From positions 1 through 31,668 of IMG/VR virus record IMGVR_UViG_3300018080_000430: DNA of 31,668 nt. One strand, given 5' to 3'. The stretch comes from a virus. The position numbers and the translations under genes are program-made. Below the pieces are notes generated by a model that saw only the letters and a list, made by a program, of their open reading frames with translations, ran no database searches and was not told the DNA's origin. Shown here in pieces: positions 13,920 to 20,230 of the stretch; the stretch's first letter is position 1, and the number at the start of each line of letters is the position of its first letter.

Positions 13920-14375
13920 ATGGCTACGTCAGTCATGGATAAGGCCGTTGGCCGCCTACGCAAGTTTCTCAGAGATACTGATGAGCTAAACGAACTCCTG
14001 GAGGGAAAGGAATCTTCAGACAGTCAGCTTCGCATGGCGATTGAGGATGCGCTTGATGACTGGAATACGACTCCGCCTCTCCTGGCAAAAGTCACACTTG
14101 AAACTCATCCCGCTCCGCGCTTATTGCTGCGGGGCGCGGCTATAGAGGTCCTTAACAGCGTCGGTATCTTTCATAGTCGCAATCGTTTGAATTATTCAGA
14201 TGGCGGCATTACTGTTGCGATCCATGACAGGGCTCAGGATTATCAGGCTTGGGCTACGAAATTCAAAAGTGACTATGAAAGCAAGAAGGAAGACATAAAG
14301 AAGGCTATCAATATAGAAGGTGGCTGGGGTGGCGTTTCGTCTGAATATTGTGAGATCAATACTTGGTGGTATTGA
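13920..14375 (+). CDS. Head-tail connector/neck-like protein, 151 aa
   Basis: The helical N-terminus with an acidic 'IEDALDDWNTTPP' segment (about 41-53), then LLLRGAAIEVLNSVGIFHSR (about 69-88), 'NRLNYSDGGITVAIHDRAQDYQAW', and a final 'INIEGGWGGV' loop, follow a pattern I recall in proteins encoded just after the capsid gene in many myophages and siphophages, generally taken to be neck or adaptor components. A direct family name is not certain. It starts four bases after the previous stop with no strong ribosome site, suggesting coupling. A GTGTCAATTGTCAC element lies directly after its stop. Confidence 0.5.
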   Translation: MATSVMDKAVGRLRKFLRDTDELNELLEGKESSDSQLRMAIEDALDDWNTTPPLLAKVTLETHPAPRLLLRGAAIEVLNSVGIFHSRNRLNYSDGGITVAIHDRAQDYQAWATKFKSDYESKKEDIKKAINIEGGWGGVSSEYCEINTWWY

Positions 14376-14376
14376 T

Positions 14377-14390
14377 GTGTCAATTGTCAC
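14377..14390. promoter_or_regulatory. Copy of dispersed 14-mer GTGTCAATTGTCAC
   Basis: Exact match to the elements at 50-63 and 26178-26191. It occupies the short gap between the connector-like gene (stop 14375) and the DUF5661-like gene (ATG 14401), and overlaps no other feature. No -10/-35 pair is evident around it, so an RNA-level or DNA-packaging role is as possible as an operator. Confidence 0.4.
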
Positions 14391-14400
14391 GGAGTATGTG

Positions 14401-14817
14401 ATGCCTATAATGGAAAAAATATCAGCTGCCATTGAGAACATCTTCCATGGGGAGGCATACGAGAAGAAGTTCACTGAGAAGGATGCCAATCCAAAAGAAC
14501 TCGCAATGGGTATTAAGGTGGAGATGGAACATACTCCGGACCCCGCCCTTGCGAAGAAGATCGCGCTGGACCATCTAGCAGAGTTGCCTGACTATTATAC
14601 CAGGCTGGCAAAGATGGAGCGAGAAGGTAAGAAAATGTTGAAAAAGGAGGCATCAATGGAGCTTCAGGAATTTGCAAAAGAGATGTGTAAGGAGGCAAAC
14701 GTAAGGAGAGTCGTAGGTGGAGTCGCCGAGGCTGCACTGCGTAAAGCCAAGCTTGCGCCAAAGAATGCCGCTAAAATAGAGAAGCTGCTTAAGAAGCTTC
14801 TTCGAGTAAAACAATAG
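14401..14817 (+). CDS. DUF5661-like domain joined to tagged C-terminal module, 138 aa
   Basis: Residues about 15-80 (ANPKELAMGIKVEMEHT, then ALAKKIALDHLAELPDYYTRL) match DUF5661, a short helical domain of unknown function common in phages, with its conserved E-H-T and D-H-L-x-E-x-x-D-Y-Y positions. It is followed in frame by MLKKEAS and then MELQEFAKEMCKEA, the same tag found at the N-termini of separate proteins, and a basic helical tail. ATG 14401 has GGAG at good spacing; an open frame to 14320 overlaps the previous gene and was rejected. The junction contains an ideal ribosome site and ATG (14656), so this could be a fusion or two overlapping products. Confidence 0.65.
   Translation: MPIMEKISAAIENIFHGEAYEKKFTEKDANPKELAMGIKVEMEHTPDPALAKKIALDHLAELPDYYTRLAKMEREGKKMLKKEASMELQEFAKEMCKEANVRRVVGGVAEAALRKAKLAPKNAAKIEKLLKKLLRVKQ
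14656..14817 (+). CDS. Likely internal-start product: tagged 53-aa basic protein
   Basis: Inside the DUF5661-like gene, AAAGGAGG stands six bases before an in-frame ATG at 14656. Initiation there would give a stand-alone protein beginning MELQEFAKEMCKEANVRRVV and ending in Lys/Arg-rich helices (RKAKLAPKNAAKIEKLLKK). Because the tag is N-terminal in all the other clear cases, this start is probably used. It has no glycine zipper. Confidence 0.5.
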   Translation: MELQEFAKEMCKEANVRRVVGGVAEAALRKAKLAPKNAAKIEKLLKKLLRVKQ

Positions 14818-14826
14818 AGGGTCACT

Positions 14827-15597
14827 GTGCTTGAACTCGCTTCTCTCACTGTTGATTGCTGGACCCTTGACTATACTGTAGTCAGCTGGTCCATTAAGCC
14901 CACGGTGGAAAACATCGCTGACTATACATTTAGTGTGTGGAGGTCGAATTCACCCGAAGGACCCTTTAAGCTCATCCAGGGCGGCCTCGTTGATACCTTT
15001 GTTTATAAGGATCCGTCAGTAAACCTGAAACATCGGTGGAGGAAGTACTACTACAAGATTCAGGTTGATCCGCACAATGACCCTCATTACAGTCCATGGA
15101 TTGGTCCTGAATCGAGACAGAATAGGCCCGATACCATTGCCAGTGAGATCATACGGCGGAATGATTTATTGCTACAGAACTTTGTTGGCATTGACGCACA
15201 ACTGTATATCAGAAAGACATGGGGACAGCGTTGCTGCACATGCTGGGATCCGATTAAACAGAGGAAAAGAGAATCGAACTGTCCCGTTTGCTATAATACT
15301 AGCTTCGTTGGCGGCTTCTTTGGGCCAATACCCATAAGGATCAATTTCAGTCCGTCACCCGAGATGATACGCCAGGCAAACTTCGAACAGCACCCAGACG
15401 CTACGAATGCATGGACAAGTAATTATCCTCAGATCAGTGCAAAGGACATTATTATTGAAGAAGGCTACAAGCGCTGGCGGGTTGTGACGCCGTCATTTAC
15501 GCAGAAGCGAAGGGTAAAGGTGCATCAGGTATTGCAGCTTACTGGCGTGAACCTCAATGACATCGAGTATAAGTTACCTGTGATTGGGACTGAATAA
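14827..15597 (+). CDS. Neck/virion protein with FN3-like N-terminus and zinc ribbon, 256 aa
   Basis: GTG start at 14827 with AGAGGG upstream. Residues about 5-85 look like a fibronectin type III or similar beta-sandwich ('YTVVSWSIKPTVENIADY', 'FSVWRSNSPEGPF', then 'KYYYKIQVDP'). A helical linker leads to a Cys-rich block (RCCTCWDP at 135-142 and NCPVCYNTSFVGG at 151-163) that fits one zinc ribbon. The C-terminal part is beta-rich (RRVKVHQVLQLTGVNLNDIEYKLPV). I recall similar Cys-block proteins among neck/tail genes of large phages, but cannot name a family. Position between the connector and tail-completion genes supports a structural role. Confidence 0.5.
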   Translation: MLELASLTVDCWTLDYTVVSWSIKPTVENIADYTFSVWRSNSPEGPFKLIQGGLVDTFVYKDPSVNLKHRWRKYYYKIQVDPHNDPHYSPWIGPESRQNRPDTIASEIIRRNDLLLQNFVGIDAQLYIRKTWGQRCCTCWDPIKQRKRESNCPVCYNTSFVGGFFGPIPIRINFSPSPEMIRQANFEQHPDATNAWTSNYPQISAKDIIIEEGYKRWRVVTPSFTQKRRVKVHQVLQLTGVNLNDIEYKLPVIGTE

Positions 15598-15598
15598 T

Positions 15599-16135
15599 AT
15601 GAAACTATCTGAGTTTGCAAGGGAGCGTATAAAGACGGCTGGCGTGTCTGCCATAGCTAAGACCCTTTTCAAAAAGGGACTGACTTGGGGCGAGAGGCTT
15701 GCAAGGGCCAAGAAGCGAACTAAGCTTTGGCTTGGGCGTAGCACCATTGGTACCAGGGGTATGGTAGGTAAGGGTGTGGGCGAAGCTGGGAAGGGCATGT
15801 TGACTTCCCCCATAAAAACCATGAAGCGTGGCTTTAAGGAGATGAGGGGAGATGAGAAAGCATTTGCTGGCGGTCTTGGTGTTCTGTCCGCGCAGGATGC
15901 AGTGGGCAAGCTTGAGCCTGGAGAAACAAGGGCTGGGCGTGTTGGATCGAACCTCGGCATGATGGCTGGGTTACTTGCTACGCCGTACAAGAAAGTGGGC
16001 ATACTTGGCAATATATTGGCAAGCGACATCATTGGGGGCGGTCTTGGCAGACAGGCAGGTCGTCTTACATCTAAGATTACGGGAATTGGTGGAGCGGCCA
16101 AGCCCGGATCGATGGAATACAAATTTAGAAGTTAA
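15599..16135 (+). CDS. Tagged (MKLSEFARERIKTA) basic, Gly-rich protein, 178 aa
   Basis: It begins MKLSEFARERIKTAGVSAIA, a close variant of the tag consensus, ending in KTA. The remainder is basic and rich in Gly/Met/Ala (GVGEAGKGMLTSPIKTMKRG, later GVLSAQDAVG), with weakly hydrophobic segments (NLGMMAGLLATPY; ILGNILASDIIGGGLG) that could interact with membranes. The start is ATG 15599, two bases after the stop of the previous gene, with a weak ribosome site, so coupling is likely. No family recognised. I infer an internal or ejected virion protein by analogy to its tagged neighbours. Confidence 0.62.
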   Translation: MKLSEFARERIKTAGVSAIAKTLFKKGLTWGERLARAKKRTKLWLGRSTIGTRGMVGKGVGEAGKGMLTSPIKTMKRGFKEMRGDEKAFAGGLGVLSAQDAVGKLEPGETRAGRVGSNLGMMAGLLATPYKKVGILGNILASDIIGGGLGRQAGRLTSKITGIGGAAKPGSMEYKFRS

Positions 16136-16147
16136 GGAGAAGGGATT

Positions 16148-16333
16148 ATGAGCGACAAGATGGACATTCGTGAGTACAAGAATTACGCACAAGGCACCCA
16201 TGGCAAGGGTACCATCAATGAGGGGATGCTTAAGGCTATGGATAGGGCTACAGGCGGTAAGAAGCTTAGTAAGTCTGAGTGGAATGATATGAATGCCAAG
16301 ATAAAGATTAAAGGCGCAGAGATGGAGGGGTGA
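16148..16333 (+). CDS. Small hypothetical protein, 61 aa
   Basis: Start ATG 16148 has a strong AAGGAG site. The protein is basic and soluble (MSDKMDIREYKNYAQGTHGK, later DRATGGKKLSKSEWNDMNAK). The N-terminus IREYKNYAQ is only loosely like the tag. Its stop overlaps the next gene's start (TGATG). No family recognised. Confidence 0.6.
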   Translation: MSDKMDIREYKNYAQGTHGKGTINEGMLKAMDRATGGKKLSKSEWNDMNAKIKIKGAEMEG

Positions 16334-16564
16334 TGAGCATCCAAGAGAAGATCGCAAAGGTTTTGACTCCAGAAGCCCGTGAGGACCTTCCGGCTAAGTC
16401 TTTTGCGGGATCTGATGAGTCTTATCCAGTGCATGACAAGAAACATGTGATAGCAGCTATCGCATATGCAAAGAAAAACATGGGGCGTTCAGGCTCGAGG
16501 GGCCTGGCCCAAAATCAGAGCAGCTGCAAAGCGGTACGATATTGATATCGAAAGGAGAAACTAA
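16333..16564 (+). pseudogene. DUF6582-like gene with apparent +1 frameshift near 16500
   Basis: ATG 16333 opens a frame with LTPEAREDLPAKSFAG and YPVHDKKHVIAAIAYAKK, the core of the phage domain DUF6582. Family members end in a conserved helix like 'W.KI.AAAK+..I'. In the primary frame the sequence becomes unrelated after MGRSGSRG and stops at 16545. In the +1 frame, from TGG at 16505, it reads WPKIRAAAKRYDIDIERRN and stops at 16562-16564, overlapping the ATG of the next gene in the same TAATG way as its neighbours. The shift occurs in GGGGCCTGGCCCAAAA. It may be a sequencing error, an inactivating mutation or programmed frameshifting. The intact product would be about 76 aa. Confidence 0.7.
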
Positions 16565-16935
16565 TGGAACTACAGGATTATGCAAGAGAGATGTGCAAGG
16601 AGGCCGTTGCGTCGAAGACACGAAAGATCTTGAAGGGTCTAAGTCTTAAGGGGCAGGGTATCTATACGTCTGAAACGATGCCTGGAGCTATCAAACGCCT
16701 AAAGCAACTACTGACTGGATCCAGGGCGTCTGAGCTTTCTGCTGCCAGCAAGGATCTTCATAAGAATATAGATAAATTGCCCATGGATCTTCGCTCTCGC
16801 CTTAGGGCCGTTCATAATCTCTCTCGGGAGGGTATGAAGGAGAACCTAAAGGTCCTCGGAACGCGAGCCACGGCTGCAACTGGAGTTGCTGGTGCTGGGT
16901 ATGCAGCGCATAAGGCTATGAAAAAGAAGAAATAG
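16564..16935 (+). CDS. Tagged (MELQDYAREMCKEA) basic glycine-zipper protein, 123 aa
   Basis: The archetype of the tag: MELQDYAREMCKEAVASK. The tag shares MELQDYAR with the gene at 7720, and AREMCKEA is nearly identical to AKEMCKEA encoded at 14656. A Lys/Arg-rich helical body follows (KTRKILKGLSLKGQG; AIKRLKQLLTGSRASE). The protein ends with a small hydrophobic Gly/Ala helix and a Lys tail (ATAATGVAGAGYAAHKAMKKKK region, about 103-123). Good AAAGGAGAAA ribosome site at 16553-16560. The downstream neighbour is the ATP-grasp-like gene. Function is unknown; I infer a packaged internal protein. Confidence 0.68.
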   Translation: MELQDYAREMCKEAVASKTRKILKGLSLKGQGIYTSETMPGAIKRLKQLLTGSRASELSAASKDLHKNIDKLPMDLRSRLRAVHNLSREGMKENLKVLGTRATAATGVAGAGYAAHKAMKKKK

Positions 16936-16943
16936 GAGATATT

Positions 16944-18071
16944 ATGGCGTCTGCAAGAGTAGGTATAGGCAAAAAGATATTGGGCGCTGCTAAAAAGGCT
17001 CTGATAGGTGACAGCCCGAAGTTTCTGTTTGTCGGACAGAAGGCGTATGGTCGAGCACTTGGCGCAACCAAGGCAGAGGCATTATCTAAGATACCCGGCC
17101 TCAAATATGTTCTTGGCGCTGCACACTGGCAGGATATCAAGGCCCTTAACCCTAAGTCATCCCTCAAGGATTATGCCAAGGCGATGTCGAAGATTAGGGG
17201 CGGCTCTATGTATATACATAACTCACAGACGATACCCGACAAGAAGCTTTTCCGCATAAAAGAGCTCGCAAAGAAATTTAATGTCAAGGCCATCAATGCG
17301 GATCCAGATGTTGCTGAGTACCTTAGTAGAGACAAATTGAGAATGGGCAAAATGCTCGGTTCTATGGGCGCTGGCGGAGACAAGGATTTGCCAGCTACAG
17401 CAAGAGGCATGAAGCGCTTCTTGAACAACCCAAAGAACCAGGATAAGTTCATAAAGAGCAAGTGGGGGGCAGAGGGCAGCGGAATTATGGGCAAGGTGAA
17501 AGACCTGAAGCCCAAAGAGAGGGAGTGGCTCCTAAGCGACATCGGAATGAGAGAGGGCCATTTGGTTCAGAATCCTGTAAGCGTCAAGAAAACGTTAACT
17601 GGTGGGCTCAGAGAGTTCAGGGTCCATGCGAGAGACAGGAAGGTTGTGGATATTGGCGGTAGGCACAATCTTGCAATACCATCTAAGAAAGAAAAATCCG
17701 CCATAAAGGATGTGGTCGAGAAGTATCACAAAAAGCTTGAGAGGGGTGGTCGTGGAGCAGAGATGAAAGAAAACCCCAAGCTAATAGCCTATGACATAGC
17801 GTTTAATAAGTCCAACAAGCCTGTGATACATGAATATCAGCCCGGGTCTGGCCTTCATGCTCATGCTCTCTCTGGTGCGCTTCGAAAGCTAGTAAAGCAT
17901 GAAACAGGCCAAGACATGCTTGTAAGGCGCGTGGGCAAGAGATTGGCAGTGGGAGGAGGTGTTGCAGGAACTGCTGTTGCTGGCAAGAAGCTATATGATA
18001 AAAAAAAGCGGCCACTGAGTAGCCGCTTAAAGATGAAGGCACAGCAGCCTGTCAAAAAGAGCATCGTCTAG
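16944..18071 (+). CDS. ATP-grasp-fold-like protein, 375 aa
   Basis: The second half carries the order of ATP-grasp motifs: DKFIKSKWGAEGSGI (167-181, Lys and Gly loop contacting ATP), HLVQNPVS (206-213), LREFRVHARDRKVVDIGGRH (222-241, the 'EYRVHV..GKVV' strand pair), and IAYDIAFNKSNKPVIHEYQPGSG (281-303, the 'D+A.d....+IE.N..+G' metal-binding strand). Family enzymes join a carboxyl-phosphate to an amine or thiol (peptide-bond-type ligation). The first 130 residues fit an N-terminal ligase subdomain. A C-terminal glycine-zipper helix (RLAVGGGVAGTAVAGKKLY) and Lys/Arg tail are shared with the tagged small proteins. GGAGA ribosome site. The 3' end overlaps the antisense C39-like gene by 45 nt. 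Its substrate is unknown. Confidence 0.58.
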   Translation: MASARVGIGKKILGAAKKALIGDSPKFLFVGQKAYGRALGATKAEALSKIPGLKYVLGAAHWQDIKALNPKSSLKDYAKAMSKIRGGSMYIHNSQTIPDKKLFRIKELAKKFNVKAINADPDVAEYLSRDKLRMGKMLGSMGAGGDKDLPATARGMKRFLNNPKNQDKFIKSKWGAEGSGIMGKVKDLKPKEREWLLSDIGMREGHLVQNPVSVKKTLTGGLREFRVHARDRKVVDIGGRHNLAIPSKKEKSAIKDVVEKYHKKLERGGRGAEMKENPKLIAYDIAFNKSNKPVIHEYQPGSGLHAHALSGALRKLVKHETGQDMLVRRVGKRLAVGGGVAGTAVAGKKLYDKKKRPLSSRLKMKAQQPVKKSIV

Positions 18072-18524
18072 CTCTTCTTTGTGTAGGCATGTCCGTGCCC
18101 TTATTGATGGGTCGGCAAGCTCAATGAATTTGCCACTGTACTGGGAGATTACCGAATAGTGTCCACCACTGAATCCAGGCACATCAAACCGGATGCAGAT
18201 TGGAGGACACCCTTTGTCGATTTCCTTTTTGATGTTTTTGAGGGTTGTCTTTTTCCATTTTGTAGTGAAGCCATAGTCTTCGAATAGATCTTCGATGCTC
18301 TCTGCATAGGAGCCCTCTAGGTCTTCGACGACTTCTTCACATATGTTTTGGATATTGGCATTGATGCCGTGTGACTTTAATATGGTTAACGCAGCCACCG
18401 CACCACAACTACAGAAATCTGTTTGTATGTATCGAGTGAGTCCTCCTGATGTCTTGCCGAATGGGAATGCGGCGGGGATTCGAAGCGTATCTCGAAATTT
18501 GTTCCATGTTTTTCTTAGGTTCAT
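18027..18524 (-). CDS. C39-like/papain-fold cysteine peptidase, 165 aa
   Basis: The sequence fits the C39-like fold. It has a Gln and catalytic Cys (YIQTDFCSCGAVAALTIL; Gln 34, Cys 40), a helical middle (ICEEVVEDLEGSYAES), then the His strand GGHYSVISQY (His about 122) and an Asp in IELADPS (about 138). Such domains hydrolyse peptide bonds; in bacteriocin transporters they cut after a Gly-Gly leader, and in phages they also occur alone. ATG 18524 has AAAGGAGAAG. It is the only minus-strand gene within the virion operon and has its own extended -10 promoter, so timing probably differs from the operon. It overlaps the ATP-grasp-like gene tail to tail. Confidence 0.65.
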   Translation of the reverse strand: MNLRKTWNKFRDTLRIPAAFPFGKTSGGLTRYIQTDFCSCGAVAALTILKSHGINANIQNICEEVVEDLEGSYAESIEDLFEDYGFTTKWKKTTLKNIKKEIDKGCPPICIRFDVPGFSGGHYSVISQYSGKFIELADPSIRARTCLHKEELDDALFDRLLCLHL

Positions 18525-18544
18525 GGCTTCTCCTTTCTACTTAT

Positions 18545-18553
18545 CTTATACCA
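18545..18553 (-). promoter_or_regulatory. Extended -10 promoter for the antisense peptidase gene
   Basis: On the minus strand TGGTATAAG forms an extended -10 element (TGn plus TATAAG) about 25 nt before the ribosome site of the gene at 18524. A poor -35 (TTGTTA with 14-nt spacing) lies upstream. An independent promoter is expected because the gene is antisense to the whole operon. Confidence 0.45.
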
Positions 18554-18576
18554 TTTTTGGAAGGTAACAATACGGA

Positions 18577-18909
18577 ATGAACAAGGTGTCAGCCAAGTGG
18601 GATAAGATGTGGCGTGCAGGAGAAATACCTGCGAATGCCATCAAGAGGATACTTAAGAGCAGGTCGCCGGTAGAGACCCTGGTAGACAACCATCATCTTA
18701 TTGTGGGTAGCCCAAAATACCCGTTTACCTACAAGGGTGTAAAAAAGGCTGTTAGCGGTGAGCTCAGGTTTCGTGGCAAGAGTACGGGTGGCATAAGCGA
18801 TAAGATCGTGGCCGCTGCAAGGAAAATGTCTAGAGATGGATTGCCTCGCAAAAAGCGATATGACCCATTCGCCGAGGCTTATGGTATCTCTAGAGGGAAG
18901 AAAAAATGA
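18577..18909 (+). CDS. Hypothetical basic protein, 110 aa
   Basis: No family recognised. It is basic throughout, with two clear parts: a helical start (MNKVSAKWDKMWRAGEIPAN), then a beta-like PKYPFTYKGVKKAVSGELRF and a Lys/Arg-rich end (DGLPRKKRYDPFAEAYG). It may bind DNA or the virion surface. Its ATG lies just after the divergent promoter region of the antisense peptidase and has no strong ribosome site. Its stop overlaps the next start (ATGA). It precedes the HK97 gp10-like gene, so a neck role is possible. Confidence 0.58.
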   Translation: MNKVSAKWDKMWRAGEIPANAIKRILKSRSPVETLVDNHHLIVGSPKYPFTYKGVKKAVSGELRFRGKSTGGISDKIVAAARKMSRDGLPRKKRYDPFAEAYGISRGKKK

Positions 18910-19373
18910 GCGTTGTCAAGGTAATCGAGCTCCAGCCATCATTCAGTGCGCAGCCACCAGATTGGGTGCGCATGAATGTCATGAAGGAGCGGGTTGTCAA
19001 CAATATCAAGGAGATATGCTACTCTGGGATCTTCAAACATCCCACCGGGGCCCTTGCAAATTCGATAAAGGGCTACGTGTCCGGGAACTCGATCTATGTC
19101 ATTTCCGATGCCCCATATGCCAAGGCGCAGGAAGAGGGTGTGAGACCCCATGTGATGTGGTATCTTTTAGGTAAAACCATACCCATAAAGGACTTTCGGT
19201 TTGGCCAGCGCAGAACTATTTACCGAAAGGCTACCCTTAAGAGCTACCTGCGTGGGGGATGGAGGCATCCTGGGTATGAAGGTAAACATTTCATGCAGCA
19301 GGGTATTGCCAAAGCAGTTGCAGAATTTGAAGATGAATTCAGTGACCACAATATGTGGGTGAGGGATATGTGA
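18906..19373 (+). CDS. HK97 gp10-like neck/tail-completion protein, 155 aa
   Basis: The centre of the protein reads FKHPTGALANSIKGYVSG, IYVISDAPYAKAQEEGVRPH and, at the end, GGWRHPGYEGKHFMQQGIAKAV. This is the characteristic gp10/HK97-type tail-completion pattern: 'TG.L..SI', 'YA...E.G...H' and 'hPG......+....'. These proteins sit at the head-tail junction and are needed to join the tail. The length is as expected. The ATG at 18906 overlaps the previous stop, and its own stop overlaps the next gene by one base. Confidence 0.78.
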   Translation: MSVVKVIELQPSFSAQPPDWVRMNVMKERVVNNIKEICYSGIFKHPTGALANSIKGYVSGNSIYVISDAPYAKAQEEGVRPHVMWYLLGKTIPIKDFRFGQRRTIYRKATLKSYLRGGWRHPGYEGKHFMQQGIAKAVAEFEDEFSDHNMWVRDM

Positions 19374-19603
19374 TGAACAAGCACAATATCAAGGGCTTCA
19401 CGGAAGAGATTGAGAAGATGGCTATAGCCCCCCTCTTGCTCGGGGGTGCCGCTCTTGGTAGCGCAGCGCTGGGATATGGCGGTTACAAGGCATACAAGTC
19501 ATACCAGGCGAAGAAGATGAAAGAGAAGCAGCTTGAGGCTCGTCAGCTGCATTCCAATAGACTGGGAAAATTAGCTCCAAGGCTAGACCCACAACTACTT
19601 TAG
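19373..19603 (+). CDS. Tagged small glycine-zipper membrane protein, 76 aa
   Basis: The N-terminal MNKHNIKGFTEEIEKMA is a tag of the 'GF..EIEK.A' subtype, followed directly by a hydrophobic Gly/Ala helix (IAPLLLGGAALGSAALGYGG, about 18-37) and a Lys/Arg tail (KKMKEKQLEARQLHSNRLG). ATG 19373 overlaps the upstream stop (TGATG), with GAGGGA before it. The tag-helix-basic layout is the same as in the next gene. It may be a pore- or ejection-related internal protein; this is inferred. Confidence 0.63.
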   Translation: MNKHNIKGFTEEIEKMAIAPLLLGGAALGSAALGYGGYKAYKSYQAKKMKEKQLEARQLHSNRLGKLAPRLDPQLL

Positions 19604-19613
19604 GAGATATGTC

Positions 19614-19853
19614 ATGAGTCGTTCAAAGGGATTCCTGGAAGAGATCCAGAAGGAAGCAAACATGAAACAGATTGCCAAGTATCTTGCCGCCGCTGGTGGT
19701 GGTGCTGCGCTTGGCGGAGGGGCGGCCTATGCTGTTGGCGAGAAGAAGCGCAAGACGCACCTGAAGCAACTCGCTGACCTATTCCGGCAGGCAAATATTG
19801 CCGAGAACAAGATGATTGCCCAGAGAGCCTTCCAGGCCGGGAAGCAGTCGTGA
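19614..19853 (+). CDS. Tagged small glycine-zipper membrane protein, 79 aa
   Basis: MSRSKGFLEEIQKEANMKQ is the 'GF.EEI.KEA' tag subtype; it shares the GF.EEI.K core with the previous gene's tag. A glycine-zipper helix (YLAAAGGGAALGGGAAYAVG, about 24-43) leads into a basic segment (EKKRKTHLKQLADLFRQ) and a helical end. Strong AGGAGA ribosome site. It probably duplicated with 19373-19603, as both have tag, hydrophobic helix and basic tail in equal order and length. Confidence 0.63.
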   Translation: MSRSKGFLEEIQKEANMKQIAKYLAAAGGGAALGGGAAYAVGEKKRKTHLKQLADLFRQANIAENKMIAQRAFQAGKQS

Positions 19854-20029
19854 TTACGCTCAGAGAGTTCGCCAAAGAGGCCATGTGTGGAAAATCGCAC
19901 AAGAAGAAGACAAAGAAGCTCGGAGCATATTTGCAAAAGAAGGCCGCATATCGTATAATATCTAGTCGGTCCAAGAGGTTAGCTCCGGGGGCCACTGTTG
20001 TGACAAGTAAGTCGAAGCGGAAATATTGA
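19850..20029 (+). CDS. Tagged very basic protein, 59 aa, GTG start
   Basis: Short gene below 60 residues. GTG 19850 overlaps the upstream stop (GTGA). The product begins MITLREFAKEAMCG, a clear tag variant (M-x-L-x-E-F-A-K-E), and is then almost entirely Lys/Arg-rich (KSHKKKTKKLGAYLQKKAAY; SSRSKRLAPGATV; SKSKRKY). There is no membrane segment. A DNA-binding cargo that enters with or condenses the genome is plausible. The stop at 20027-20029 is followed by AGGAGA for the next gene. Confidence 0.6.
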   Translation: MITLREFAKEAMCGKSHKKKTKKLGAYLQKKAAYRIISSRSKRLAPGATVVTSKSKRKY

Positions 20030-20041
20030 TAGGAGATTCTC

Positions 20042-20230
20042 ATGGCATTTCAGGTAGCCAATCTAGGATATGACCTCAGTATTGAAGGCCATGTCAAGGA
20101 TAGCCCTAACCCAGGAGACCCGGGTACGGGACGCTTGGGGTTTGAGGAGTGGCTCAATGATAATGTGACCACTCTTCATGACGTTGACTATGCAAACAGC
20201 CAGACAAAGCAGGTAGTCGTTTATGAATAA
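20042..20230 (+). CDS. Small acidic hypothetical protein, 62 aa
   Basis: No family recognised. It is a soluble, acidic, Gly/Pro-containing protein (MAFQVANLGYDLSIEGHVKD; GDPGTGRLGFEEWLNDNVTT) without the tag or hydrophobic helix. AGGAGA lies at good spacing from ATG 20042. It overlaps the next gene by 8 nt. It could be a tail or neck accessory protein. Confidence 0.6.
   Translation: MAFQVANLGYDLSIEGHVKDSPNPGDPGTGRLGFEEWLNDNVTTLHDVDYANSQTKQVVVYE

Noticed and set aside
14320-14400. Extended N-terminus of the DUF5661-like gene
   Set aside because: It overlaps the connector-like gene and includes the GTGTCAATTGTCAC element. The ATG at 14401 has a good GGAG site.
16564-16935. Tagged small proteins as classic RiPP (lanthipeptide- or graspetide-like) precursors
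   Set aside because: They have long, Lys/Arg-rich bodies and membrane helices instead of a short core peptide with Ser/Thr/Asp/Glu repeats, and no known modifying or transporter genes are visible. Only the ATP-grasp/C39 pairing suggested it.
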